Positions 33,561 to 45,049 of a stretch of 64,000 bases of DNA are shown piece after piece. Position 1 is the first letter of the stretch; every line of letters begins with the position of its first letter. The stretch is taken from the NCBI GenBank assembly GCA_963920635.1, contig OY987307.1:20475735-20539734 (forward strand), given 5' to 3'. A model generated the notes under the pieces. The model saw only the letters and a program-made list of their open reading frames with translations, searched no databases and was not told where the DNA came from. This DNA is from Pseudeuparius sepicola. Taxonomy: Eukaryota; Arthropoda; Insecta; Coleoptera; Anthribidae. The position numbers and the translations under genes are program-made.

Positions 33561-33934
33561 ACAGCCATGCGGCATTCAGTATAGCTTATCCAAATGTACA
33601 GGGTGTTAACGCAGATTTAGTGCCCCCGCTACAGCCTGTATATATTTTTTAGATCTACGTTTTTTCTTCTAATTGCAGGCTCAATAATTTTGCTACTGGG
33701 CGACATTAATCCACTGCCGCTGTTTTCTCAACATTATCTAGATGCATGCGACCATAATATGGACCCGAGTATGGTGACCCATGGATATTCAGTAGCTTTT
33801 GGTCATTTCTACATTTTAGTGTTGCCAAAAGTGCTTTGATTGCATTTCCGCCATTCCTGTTTTATAAAAAAGTCTCAAATATGTAAAATTTAAACCACAG
33901 GTTTTTTCTTTAAAATCGATAACCAACGAAAATA

Positions 33935-35838
33935 TCCATTTAATTTTTAATTGTGTTTTTCAGCACCAAACTGATTAAAAAACAACTTTTTCAAGTTGCT
34001 TCGAAAATTCATAACTTCTATAGAAACAAAAATATACAAAACACTGTATAAATACCGCGAACAAAAAATGACACAGAGACAAATGATACTCTTAACTCCG
34101 CATCATTCAAAACCTCCACATTTATATGGTTTACCAAAAATACACAAAACTAACATTCCCCTTCGCCCCATTATTAAGTTCATTAAATTCACCATGTCTT
34201 TCGTGAGCAAAATATTTACTTAAAATTGTTAATCCGTTAGTAGGAAACTCAAATTCATTTATCAGAAACAATAATAATTTTTTATAAAAAATTAGGGAAC
34301 ATCAATTTCCGGATCATTAGGTATATATTAGCTAGCTTTGATGTGGTTAGTCTTTTTACAAATGTCCCTGTAGACAAATCATTGAATATTTTAGGCAGAA
34401 AGTTAGATTTTATCAGATTTTACTAGAAAGGGCAAATTTGAATATATATGCAACATTAGAACTAACAACACTATGTGTTAAAACCACTTATTTTCAACTA
34501 GGAAATGAATTTTACCAGCAGGAATTTGGAATGGTTATGGGGTCTCCTTTATCACCTTTCATAAGCAACTTATTCAGGGAAGATTTTGAACAAAATGAGT
34601 TGACTAAAGTCTATCCAAGTTACAGCGGCAGTAGATACAAACAAAATCACATGACCGCATTGCGATCGATTACCAGGGTCTGACTAATATGAGATTCCCA
34701 GTGGCTTGTAATTCTGAACTAATTCTTTTAGAAGTTCTAAAAATTGTGTTTTTACCCTTCGTGGATCTTTATACATTTCCTTAAATTAAGTAGCAAAATA
34801 AATTTACAGAATATACTGCTCGCGATCCGATCTAAAATATGCAGGAAACTTGACTGAGGAAAGAGCCGGCCCTGCATTCTGCTCGCCGCTTATACACTTG
34901 ACATTTTATGACAGCCAGACCAATAAGAGAATAGGTCACGTGGTGGCCAATGTTTTGATCCACTGCCTCTGTAACTTGGACAGACTTTAGATATATTCAC
35001 CAACCTAATGTTTGGTGGAGATATGTAGATGACATACCTATTTGTTATATGGGAACATGGAGTAGCTGATTTAATTTCATTATTAAATTTTATAACTCAC
35101 AAGAACCTTCTTCTATTAAGTTTACCCTAGAAATTGAAAATAATAATCAATTACCTTTCTTAGATGTTTCTATACTCAAATGAGATAGTAATAGAAGCTA
35201 GTGTCTATAGAAAACCAAGACATACTAACAGATAGATATCTCCATTTTAACTCGAATCGTCATAATATTAGTGTTAAAAGAGGAATAATTAAAAGTTTGT
35301 ATGACAGGACTAAAACGATTTCATATAATAACATAAAATTTGAGGAGCAAATTAAACATATAAAACATGTTCTTGAGAAGGATAGGATATCCTATTGAAT
35401 TTGTTGAGCAAGTTTTTCAGGATTGCCAATAAAATAACAATGCTAATAGAATTAGAGAAATAAATCTAGTAGACCGACCAGTAAATTTAATTATTCCTTA
35501 TATTCCTGGGCTATCAGATAAGCTAAAACGCATAGGCAATCGCTTTAATGTCAGAACAGTGTTTAAAACGAAACCATTTTCTGCAGTAGGTACAAAGTTC
35601 GAAAAATTGCAATTTATAAAATTCCTTGTGAGTGTGGAAAGTTCTATGTTGGAGAGACTTGTAGTCAATTTAACGTTCGTTTAACAGAACATAAAAATTA
35701 TATCAGGCAAAATCAAATTTCGAAGTAAAAATATGTGAACACTCTTTTAGTAACAATCATATAGGATTTTGTGGGATAGGTCCAAACCAATTCTCAAAGA
35801 AGAAGTAGGAAATGGACGTAAAATTAAACTTAAGTTTT
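33935..35838 (+). mobile_element. Penelope-like retroelement, longest copy, degenerate and interrupted
   Basis: Segments in order: PHLYGLPKIHKTNIPLRPII (RT fingers, about 34110-34175), ILASFDVVSLFTNVPV (34330-34375), FGMVMGSPLSPFISNLF (34530-34575), WWRYVDD (catalytic YVDD at 35022-35033), NNQLPFLDVSILK (35145-35180), then IYKIPCECGKFYVGET (GIY-YIG endonuclease, about 35604-35655) with R..EH downstream. This RT-then-GIY-YIG order is diagnostic of Penelope. Several frameshifts and stops exist, and a 387-bp MITE splits the palm region. An inverted 3'-end tag lies just upstream at 33935-34000, as in Penelope copies with inverted flanking ends. It is dead. Confidence 0.85.
34604..34990. mobile_element. 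MITE inserted in the Penelope RT palm
   Basis: Left CTAAAGTCTATCCAAGTTAC and right GTAACTTGGACAGACTTTAG form TIRs of about 22 bp. The 387-bp insert separates SNLFREDFEQ from the YVDD block, so it arrived after the retroelement. TSD not clear. No coding content. Confidence 0.7.
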
Positions 35839-35889
35839 GTCGCAGCTATCTGGAGTATTTGTTGGTACCTGTCATAGTGTTAAAAAAAA

Positions 35890-36603
35890 AGATTTACATA
35901 TGCACCCCTCCCGTTTAACTCGCTAATCAAGAAATTCCTGATGTTGATTATCTGCGTAGAGCAGAGTTTTGCGGCAGATTTATAAATAACTTTTGAAGGC
36001 AACAAACTGGACGTGATTTTCTTCTCTAGCGAAGCCTGACTTCATCTCACCGGCTATGTTAATTCTCGAAATATGTAAATATGGAGTTTTCTAAAAACAG
36101 AAAACTTTTTTTGGCGAAACCTCTTTAGACAGAAAGTTGGTATTTGGTGTGGTGTTGGCTGAAGGAGAATAGTCGGTCCACTTTTGTTTAATAGGACACT
36201 AAATTAACAAAGGTACAGAGAAGAAATTATTACACCTTTTATAAATCGGCTTGACGATGAAGAAATTGGTAGAGTTTATTTTCTACAAGGTAATGCCAGA
36301 GCACACACTGCAGGTGCATCAATGATTATATTACGGACATTTTTCCAGTATCGCTTGGTGATCCTATAATCTCGAACACAACACCTTGCGATTTATTTTT
36401 GCGGCAGTACTTAAAGAACAAATTTTCCAAGTTCGTACCTATAAGTATAAACAACTTAGATCAACCGCAGGAGACGATTTCGGAAAAACTCAATGAAATA
36501 AATGTGCTAATCCTCATGTTCTTGAAAATGTTTTTAATTATGTTCGAGAAAGGTGCCAGGAATGTTTGAAACAAGGTGAGGGTCATTTTCAACAATTTTT
36601 GTA
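35890..36603 (+). pseudogene. Mariner-superfamily transposase remnant, heavily frameshifted
   Basis: Reading across frames: HPSRLTR (35907), FSSEA..LHLTGYVNSRNM (first-acid block, about 36025-36075), QKVGIWCGV and IVGPLLFN (36130-36190), RVYFLQGNARAHTAG (second-acid block with D replaced by G, about 36270), CDLFLRQYLKNKF (third-acid block, 36390-36430), and KQGEGHFQQFL then stop at 36603. The order matches insect mariner-like transposases with a ..HF..L C-terminus. There are at least three frameshifts and a lost catalytic residue. No TIRs were identified around it. Confidence 0.65.
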
Positions 36604-36856
36604 ATGTTTCTTAAAATGTGTTTTTTTTTTATTAAACTTTCCCCATATACCAAATTAGTTCACGTGGAATTCGCTTATAATATGTTGTTTACATGGTAGC
36701 TTTAATGAAAAAAAAAATGTAAACTCATACATTTTTAGTATTAGAGTTACTTTGAGGTCGAATTTAAGTGAACGCTCGATATAAACAATTTGTTTCGAAT
36801 ACAAATTTTATGCTCCTCACATAGTAGCATCAGGTTACAAAATTTGGATCGACATA

Positions 36857-37584
36857 CAGTGTGTCCCAATTTGATACTGGACACCTCAGAAATATATGAA
36901 GGGCAAGGAAAACAAATGATTTCTATTTTTTTTTATTGTCCCAAGGGAGAATATCTCATAGGCGGTAGTATTTGGATGGGGTAATTATTTTATGGCCTGC
37001 TATGATTTTTTAAAGTAGCAAATTTTCAAGAAACATTAGGGACAAAATGTTATTAAGAAAACTTGTTCAGAATGAAAAAGTGAGTGGATTCGTAAAATTT
37101 CAAAAGTCTAGGCCTACTTTGATTTTTAGATTTATCTCCCACTTTTTTCTTAGAAAAGTGTTCTTTCTGGAGCTTTCACGTCAAAATTTTATTTTTTTAC
37201 TATGAACAAGTTTCCTTATTAATATTTTGACGTGAAAGTTCCTTATATTTCTAAGAAAAAAGTGGGAGAAAAAGGCGAAAAAGCTAAAAATCAAAGTAGG
37301 CCTAGACTTTTTAAATTTTTGCAAATCTACTCAGTTTTTCATTCTGAACAAGTTTTCTCAATAACATTTTGTCGTAAAAGAGTCCCTAGTAGGGTTTTTT
37401 GAAAATTTGCTATTTTAAACAATCATAGCAGGCCTGGCAGGCCATGAAATAATTACCCCATCCAAACACCACCGCCTATGCAGTACTCTCCCTTGGGACT
37501 ACCAATAAAAAAATAGAGATCATTTGTTTCCCTTGCCCTTCGCATATATTTCTGAGGTGTCCAGTATCAAATTGGGACACACTG
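36857..37584. mobile_element. Fold-back element M2 (CAGTGTGTCCCAATTTG terminus)
   Basis: CAGTGTGTCCCAATTTGATA at the left and TATCAAATTGGGACACACTG at the right are exact inverses, flanked by TA. The arms continue through the GGACACCTCAGAAATATAT block and shared GGCAAGGAAA tracts for most of the 728 bp. The inner AACTTGTTCAGAATGAAAAA is shared with M1. The open frame inside is arm sequence. Confidence 0.9.
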
Positions 37585-37689
37585 TATATTTCCGTTTTCG
37601 GAAAAAAACTTCCAAAAATATGCAAATCTAATTTATAGATTTCGACATTTTAATAAACTGTTTGACAATCTTAAGTAGTAGATATTTAA

Positions 37690-38260
37690 CACCGTCCGAC
37701 AGAAGACGAGCTCCATTAATGAGACAGCATCTATCTTGTCCGGGCGGATTTTTTCGCTCCGTTCCGCGAACGCCGGAGTCCCATTGCCATGATTAAAGCC
37801 CCATAACCATAAAAATCGCTGTTAATTGCATTTTTCCAGCTCATTCTTATAAAACCTCATTAAAATACCGCCGCGCGAGTTTTTTCCGTACCTTAGAAAT
37901 TTATATGGGCAATAACAGGCACCCAAACACGGCTTCACTGCGAACATGTGTCAGCGCCCGGCTTCGCTGTCTCTCTCTAAATCCCTGCGCGCGCCGAAGA
38001 GTCCGACAGAGACGCGGCGAAAGCTGCGCACGATTTATGCCTTTGTCTCGTCGCGCTAATATGACGATTTCTATTCTATGGGACGAATTAAAGTCATTCA
38101 ATTAGTACATTCTTAATTTCTTTCTACCTTTGTGAATTATTTATGTCTTTATTTTCACCTCGCCGGTTTTTTTCGATGCGTGGCTTACCTTAAACGCCGC
38201 GCTTCGCACGGAACGCGTAATTGGCCGAACGGTTTCGCGTACCGTCCGATTTTTTCTCTT
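37690..38260. promoter_or_regulatory. Putative regulatory island
   Basis: A GC-richer block contains CTCCATTAATGAGAC, CATGATTAAAGCCCC, CATAACCATAAAAATCGC and TGTTAATTGCATTTTT, followed by CG-rich sequence (37920-38030) and TATGACGATTT. The mixture of ATTA, CATAAA and CG clusters resembles insect developmental enhancers. Open frames on both strands reflect the high CG content, and no splice-bounded exon is obvious. Confidence 0.35.
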
Positions 38261-38700
38261 TCGCTGAGTTAGTCAGTGGTATAATTTGTATAACAGTAAG
38301 CGGTAAAAACTCTGCCTGTAGTTTAGTAATGCTTAGAGGATAATAATTCGTATGGGTTGCTTTCCTGTATTATTAAGCCGGTGATTGGCGCCCGCTATTG
38401 GAAACCTCCGACCAAGTCTTGTTATCCTAGGAAAAATAGGTGCACGAGTTCTGTCATTTTTGCCCCGATTTTTTCCTACGGGGAAATTTAACTGTAACAA
38501 CCTTATTTAGTTATGACATGACGTTTGCCATACCTTATTTTCTCCCACGATGAAAATATGAATTTGTGCTATGTTCCGGAGAGTATTTTGCATTTTTTTC
38601 TTTGTTCCGTAAATGATTTTCAGAGAGACTTAGATTTTTTAGTGAAAAGCTGCATACCCACCTCCAGTTTAATGTTTAGGTAACAACAATATACCTATAG

Positions 38701-39262
38701 CAGTGATTATAATAGTATTGAGAAGATATCCGATCGCTGTGTATTCAAGCGACTGATGATTAAAATTCTAGTAATCACCGCTACATGCTACTCTAATGCA
38801 AAGTTCTTTGCTCGTTACGTACCGCCCTCTATACGGATGATAGCCTGAAGTTTAATTTATGCAGTCATAGTTTCGCTATTGGCCGTTGGATGCCCCCAAC
38901 GGCGCTGCTTACATGCCCATGCCGAAGAACCACAGAGATTATATCTGTACGGAAGTTACAATGCGATCCTGACCTGACGATTCATTACAGAACCGCAGAG
39001 ATAGATTATAATTCATGCTAAACTGTCCGCCTCAGCCGAATGCATTTGCCGCCGCCATCTAACGGACGGAAGCTGTACTCCACGATGGAGCACTACGGCA
39101 AGGAAAGTAGATTTCTACAATTTTCGTACGCGTCTCTAGTTAATTCCCAATCTTCGTAATAGGGGGCAAATGGTAGCGACACCTCACCTCGCGTCTGGAA
39201 TTATTTGTCAATCATGTATAGTGCCAATTGGTAAGAAATCTTATACAATACTATAATCACTG
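38701..39262. mobile_element. hAT-like MITE (CAGTGATTATAATAGTATTG terminus)
   Basis: CAGTGATTATAATAGTATTG at the left and CAATACTATAATCACTG at the right give TIRs of about 30 bp. Flanks CCTATAG and GTATATAG are only partly alike, so an 8-bp TSD is not proven. The interior is GC-richer than expected and includes the GCCGTTGG...CCAACGGC hairpin at 38881-38903, unusual for a MITE in this window. Confidence 0.65.
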
Positions 39263-40029
39263 GTATATAGGTAAGGTAAACCATAAGGCTGATTAGATAA
39301 AGTAGATAAATTAAATATCCGGTGTTTTAGTATATGATTTGATTTTTATGCGTTTTAATTTTTCAGCAGAAAAAATAAAAGTTGACCTAGGCTTTCGAAA
39401 TTTTTCACACCTATACAGTTTTTCATTATGAACAAGTTTCCTTAATAACATTTAGCCGTGAAACCTACAAAAAGGGCACTTTACTGATGTGGAAAATTAG
39501 TTTCTTCATAATTTCCAATGCATACCTACGTGATTTTTCGAAACTAGAATTATGTCACAAATTACTAAAAACATTATCTTACGAGTAGATTTTGGTTTTC
39601 TTTTCATATCATTTTATGTGTATTTAATTTAAAAACTGAAATTACCATAAAACCTATCAGGTATGGATACATCTCTATTTTGTGTTAATGAGACCTTACC
39701 TCGTTTTATTTTCAATGGTTTGACGAAAAATATTATTACATTGCTAAGTTTACCCAAAAGTGCCTAATATTGCCAATAATGTATGAACCTAAATTAAAAA
39801 GAAACTCATTTAATGTAGGTACTACCTGAACCAACACTTAATATAGTAATGTTGGCCCAGGTACTACTAATTTTATTTTGACGATAAAAATGCCAAATTT
39901 TATATTTGAAAACGGCTAACTTTTTTAGTAGTAGTAAAATATTTTCCCAAGTTTAAAAAGAAGGGTAGGGTACTTTACTCTTTTCAGGATTTGATTATTG
40001 ACTTTTTAGTTTACGGCCTGCAGAACTTA
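39263..40029. other. Unassigned stretch with an M-family fragment
   Basis: 39330-39490 resembles the inner part of M1/M2 (TCATTATGAACAAGTTTCC, then GGCACTTTACTG). The rest is AT-rich with no recognised gene. Confidence 0.4.
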
Positions 40030-40545
40030 TAGACCGGGAGATAGTATGCGAGTTCTTGTTATGAAACTGTTGAAAAAAGGATGGCATACCGTTTGCGCAT
40101 GTCCAAGTACAGTTTAAATTTAATGTTATTTAATCATTTAAACGATTTAATCGATGTAAAATGTACTTGGACATTCGCAAACGGTATGGCATCTTTTCTT
40201 CAGCAGTTTTATGACAAGAACTAACATACTTATCATTGGCAGCCTATTCAGAAACGTGGAAAAATTAAGTATTAAAATATACGTTCACGTGACAATAGTA
40301 GCCCTTTGGGTCCAATGGTATATGCCTATAGTTTTCCGAGAAATTTTCTGTTTTGAACTTCATTATAAAACACGACATGGCAGCCTGACTAAAATCATAT
40401 CAAAACGCATATTTTTCGAACAAATGAAAACTCAATTTTCCATATGAAGAACCCAGGATGACTCTCTGATTCATAACTTATTATTGTGAGAATATGCGCA
40501 ACATAATGCCCTTTGAAAGGCATACTGAGTAAAATCATCGGTCTA
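40030..40545. mobile_element. Fold-back element family F, copy 3
   Basis: It begins AGACCGGGAGATAGTATGCG with the outer left arm deleted, keeps the inner hairpin (GGATGGCATACCGTTTGCGC and inverse) and most of the right arm, and ends at ATCGGTCTATTA after losing part of the right tip. Confidence 0.75.
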
Positions 40546-40667
40546 TTACTCGCGGAATTTAATTTGAATTCAACTCAAAAATATAAAGAAGTGTGTACGT
40601 AAGGTTCACATTTTCTGCCTGCCACTATTATGCATGCAAAATGTTATAAAGATTTAACTTATAGGTA

Positions 40668-41533
40668 CAGGGTGATCCATCCAAGAGGAACACCCCCCCT
40701 TAACTTCTTTATTTTCCAAGTTAAAGAATAAATTGTAGAGACAAAAGTTTTAAGGTTTTTGGTGAGCTTTTCCATGAACTTACTGAAATTGACACAGGGT
40801 GTTCCGTAAAAGCTGGACAAACCAAGTTTATGTTTTTTTTTAGCAGAACACCCTGTTTATTATTGCATTTTGGAATCAACACTTCGTCCTGATTCCAACG
40901 ACATATATATGTCATATGATTGCTCCAGACGGTTTTACAATACCGGGCGTTCGAACTCCATTTATTTCAACGCAACGAAAAGTTTGCGGAGAAATTGAGT
41001 ATAAGAAAAAATGATGAAAATAGTGCCTCTAAAACGCTCATAGTCATTTTGAACCCACTCCGAATCAAGGTTCATATTTCCATGTTTTGCCCTGGGCTAG
41101 AAAAATATCACCCTCAACTTTTTTTGTGTGGATGGTTACAAAATGACTATTATCGTTTTAGGGGCATAATTTTCATCATTTTTTCTTATACTCAATTTAT
41201 CAGCAAACGTTTCGTCTCTGAGATACAGGATGTGAAAACATGAAAATATTTCGAACGCCCTGTATTGTAAAAACGGCTGGAGAAATCATATAACATATAT
41301 ATGTCGTTGGAATCGGGATGAAGTGTAGATTCCAAAAATGCAATAATATACAGGGTGTTCTGCTAAAAAAAACAAACTTGGTTTGTCCAGCTTTTACGGG
41401 ACACCCTGTGTCAATTTCAATAAGACCATGGAAAATTTCACCAAAAACCTTAAAACTTTTGTCTCTACAATTTTTTCTTTGAGTTGAAAAATAAAGAAGT
41501 TAAGGGGGTGTTCCTCTTGGATGGTTCACCCTG
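40668..41533. mobile_element. TA-flanked long fold-back (CAGGGTGATCCATCCAAG terminus)
   Basis: CAGGGTGATCCATCCAAGAG at the left pairs with CTTGGATGGTTCACCCTG at the right. The arms extend nearly 430 bp each and contain an internal CAGGGTGTTCCGTAAAAGC pair (40795 and 41400), so a second terminus-like motif is embedded in both arms. Non-coding; two open frames are arm sequence. Confidence 0.85.
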
Positions 41534-41939
41534 TACATAATACGAGTAAATTTTATATGAATTTTGACGTTCTTTTTAAACTCTTCGCATCAGTCACATT
41601 TCTAAGGTCAACGGTGACGGTGAAATTAGAAACTAAGTGGTAAATTCCATATCAGTAACATGCTTTTGCGAGTCTACGAATCGTGTTGCCAATCAATAAT
41701 AAATAAAATAATAAATAAGATATAACACTATAGCATATTATGTGTAATGGGCAATCATGTTCATGTTAAAATTTCTAGAATTTTGGAATGGCTCCTTGTT
41801 GAAGAACCAAGAGAAGAACGAAGCTACCGCATTCTTAAAGTATGTTTACCGGGAACCTATGCGTTATGAACCATAACGAACCGATTCGTCCTTTCGGCTT
41901 CGTTTACCGTAACTGCACCTTTACTAGAATAATCTTTTG

Positions 41940-42330
41940 AACCTCCAATCATATCGGTACATTCCTATAATGCCCCCGGTGTTAAACAAATGAGGCCGCA
42001 TCATATATGTGGCTAATTCCCGAACCGTTAAGCCGCATTTCGAATCGCGTCCGTCCGCCCGGTCCGGCCCTGGATGGCTCTCGCGCTATTTTTTCGCGCG
42101 CTCCGGCAATTGTCTGGTGCTTTACACCTACTACGGCGGGGCGCGCCCCGCAGGTTTCTCTAGTCATTGACCGCGTATGTAATTATATTTTCGAATAACA
42201 ATAAATGCATTTCAGGCGAGATGTTATCGGCCGATTTTCGTGTTCTATATATAAGGCGATTTTTTGCGCAAAAAATAGAAAGTAAGCGGGCGAGCGCCGC
42301 GGCTCGAATGTCGCAACGTCTGAAAAATAA
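41940..42330. promoter_or_regulatory. Putative regulatory island
   Basis: A GC-richer patch with ACCGTTAAGCCGC, CGCGTCCGTCCGCC, CGGGGCGCGCCCCGC (a perfect palindrome around 42136-42150) and AATAACAATAAATGC. Overlapping open frames on both strands have no motif. It is similar in character to the other islands. Confidence 0.3.
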
Positions 42331-42779
42331 AAGAAATGGATACCAATGTGATAATTTCATTAATTGCCACTGGGTAGGAGCTTGCAGGGATTGCGCGTGT
42401 TTTGAACAATGAAAACAAGATCTTTTCTGTAACTTTTTTCCGCACTTAGGTATTAGATATGATTACGTAATTTTTATGAGATATCTGAATCACACAGGTG
42501 AAAATATATTATCTTATATAAGCAGCACAATGATTCACCATTTCGTCATGGAGCATTTACCATTAAGATTTGAATATAAACGTGACCTATAGTGGATTTA
42601 ACCCTTGTGTAGCAATTTATAAAAAAACTTGATGCGAAAGAGCCATTTTATTCAGAAGAACTTGATATGCTAATTAGAACTTGACACACTCTATTTGTTA
42701 TATGCCTCCAAGATTTTGTCGGTTGAAAGCACGGTGTTAAGAGCCATGGTGCTTGTCAATGACGTGTACGCGACACACC
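42331..42779. other. Unassigned AT-rich spacer
   Basis: No gene, repeat boundary or RNA recognised. Confidence 0.35.
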
Positions 42780-44230
42780 TGAATCAACACTAGGTATATT
42801 CAAGACCCGAGCATGACGTCATAATTTGTTTGTTGTTTGCAATCTGGAATGGCGTTAGTAGACGAAAAACAATGGCAACTTATTATTGGTTAGAAGTAGG
42901 ATGTATGCCAGTTTCTGACGTTTAGATTGTCCCGTATTTTATACCCCTATTACTGTAAGAAGTCCCGATTTTGTCAGATGACATTCTCCACAAAATCCCT
43001 AGGAGTTTTCTGTTAACCATGGGTATAACATTGGTATATGTGCCTCAACCAGTTAATGACGTCACTCATTGATTTATGATGTGAAAAGTTATCACAGTGA
43101 TACGAAAAAAAGAACATAATAAAATAAAAACCCTATTGCAATCACGATTATACCGCTATAAATAAGAATAACTATGACTACAACTCATTTTAATAATAAT
43201 TTCAAACGTCATGGAAACACTTTTCATTTTGGTATTTTGGTATAATCAGCTGATTTTCGCAGCGTCTATGTGTGGACTCAGGAAAATTTAGCTTCGGTGT
43301 GTCAAAGTGACAGTGAAGGTTTTCCAGATCGTTCAAACTGGTTCAAACATTCGGCAGTGAAAATATTCGCGGGTTTTCTACGTTTCGCGAGTTTTGCCGT
43401 CATCTGTGTTGCTCCTGTTCTTGTTACTTTTCGTGTTATTAGTAATTATTCATTTTGCAAATGGGCTCGTCACTAACCTGAACTTATGACCCGGTTGCAT
43501 TTTTTGCTGCATTGATGCCAACAAACTTAGGATATCGAAATTACCAATTGACAGTCCCAGTAAGGACTTCTTAAAATAATTTGACTATATATATATATCC
43601 AGCTTTATTACGATTTACGATCATTTTACGATAAGAAATTACTGTTTTTTCGGTCAGTATTTCGCAGTTTGTCATACTAGCAGAGTCTTTATAGGTACAT
43701 TTGTTTCTGGTAAAAATTGCAGAACAACACTATTTTGAAATTACGGGATGATCTATATTCAAACAGAAGAAGCGAGAATTTCAGATATATTGCACTGACT
43801 GATCTTTTACTTGATGAAAATGCATACTTAATCTGAATGAAATAAAACACTTTTGTAGTTTACGGATTTTCATTGTAATTTGTCAACATAACAATAATTG
43901 TTTCGCCAACACAGTGGCTTACAGTAGAGTACATGTGGAGTAGACATGTGGTATGGAAACATGTACTCCATATTTGAAGAAACCATTGTTGGCGAAACAA
44001 TTATTGTCATGTTGACAAATTACAGTGAAAATCAGTTAACTACAACATACATTTCATACAATTCCAGATATTATCCAACGTATGAAAAAAATAGAAAAAT
44101 TTGTTTAAAGTTCCAAAGCAAATCAGTAGTCCACTACACAAAAGAAACTGAAAAATCTAAAGCGTTGTATGCTTATACACTACAACTAGCCGTGGACTTC
44201 ATTTAAAACCAAATAAGGCATCACAATAGG
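42780..44230 (+). mobile_element. DNA transposon E2, diverged relative of E1
   Basis: CACACCTGAATCAACACTAG through GAGCATGACGTCATAA and AATGGCGTTAGTAGACG corresponds to the right end of E1 read in reverse (GAGTATGACGTCATAT, AAATGGCGACTTATTA). Downstream, AACACTATTTTGAAATTACG (43725) and YTKETEKSKALYAYTLQ (44120-44175) match the E1 transposase remnant. The element is longer than E1, contains a young-looking hairpin (43858-44035), and lacks an identified right TIR. Confidence 0.5.
43858..44035. repeat. Inverted duplication (snap-back) inside E2
   Basis: TTGTCAACATAACAATAATTG then TTTCGCCAACA at the left is repeated inverted as TGTTGGCGAAAC then AATTATTGTCATGTTGAC at the right, with a GTACATGT centre. 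The near-identity of the arms indicates a recent local inverted duplication that interrupts the transposase remnant. Confidence 0.8.
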
Positions 44231-45049
44231 GCGAATTTTAGTATTCAACATGAATTCACCAAATTGATGGATGAAGTCCTTGGCAAATGACACTTGTGAT
44301 GGATATAACCCAACTTTGTGTTTATTTTCGTGATTGTATTAGTGTGTAGGAAGAAGAGCAAAAAAGTTTCTAAATAATTAAATGGAGTGTGGGCATCCAT
44401 ATCCATGGTTATAAAAGTAATATGTTTTGACATAGAGAAGTAATTATGTTTTTTTTAATTAAGATCTCTTTACTTGAGGGAGTTTGATAACTGTTTAAAC
44501 AACCGTTCCTATCCGCTGTAGGTTCTTTGTCGCTAATTAAATATTTATTCTGTTGAATTTTTTATTCCTCCTGTATATGATGTAATAATCCTTAGATTGT
44601 GTACTTGTAAACTGTGTCTATGCGTTAAAGCACTTATTTATGATATCAGAGAAGTGTTTAATGTCCAGATAATAAGGCTGTTGCTGCTGCGGCTTGGCGC
44701 TATCTGCGTCTGAAGGCCACTGATTGGCTAAAAATACGAACGCCGGATTTTATCTCGGATCATAAGGAACTTGACTGGTTTGCCACGCTATAAACAAACC
44801 TAATTTATCACTGTTTGTCTTCGGAATTGGATATTATTATTGGTTGTCGAAAATATCGGTATAATATTTTGTGTGTTTGGGTGGGGTTATCTCATTTAAA
44901 AGTAATGGTGTCCACGTTTGAGGTGATAGAAGATTCCAAAGAATCCTGTAGGTGATAGGTTAAACTATAAACAAACTCTAACCCTTTATGATTATTATTA
45001 TTACAACTTTTCGCACACTTAAATTAGAAATTATTTCTTTAAATGTATA
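44231..45049. other. Unassigned stretch
   Basis: No recognised gene. A modest GC-richer patch at 44680-44820 contains GGCTAAAAATACGAACG. No repeat partner was found. Confidence 0.3.
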
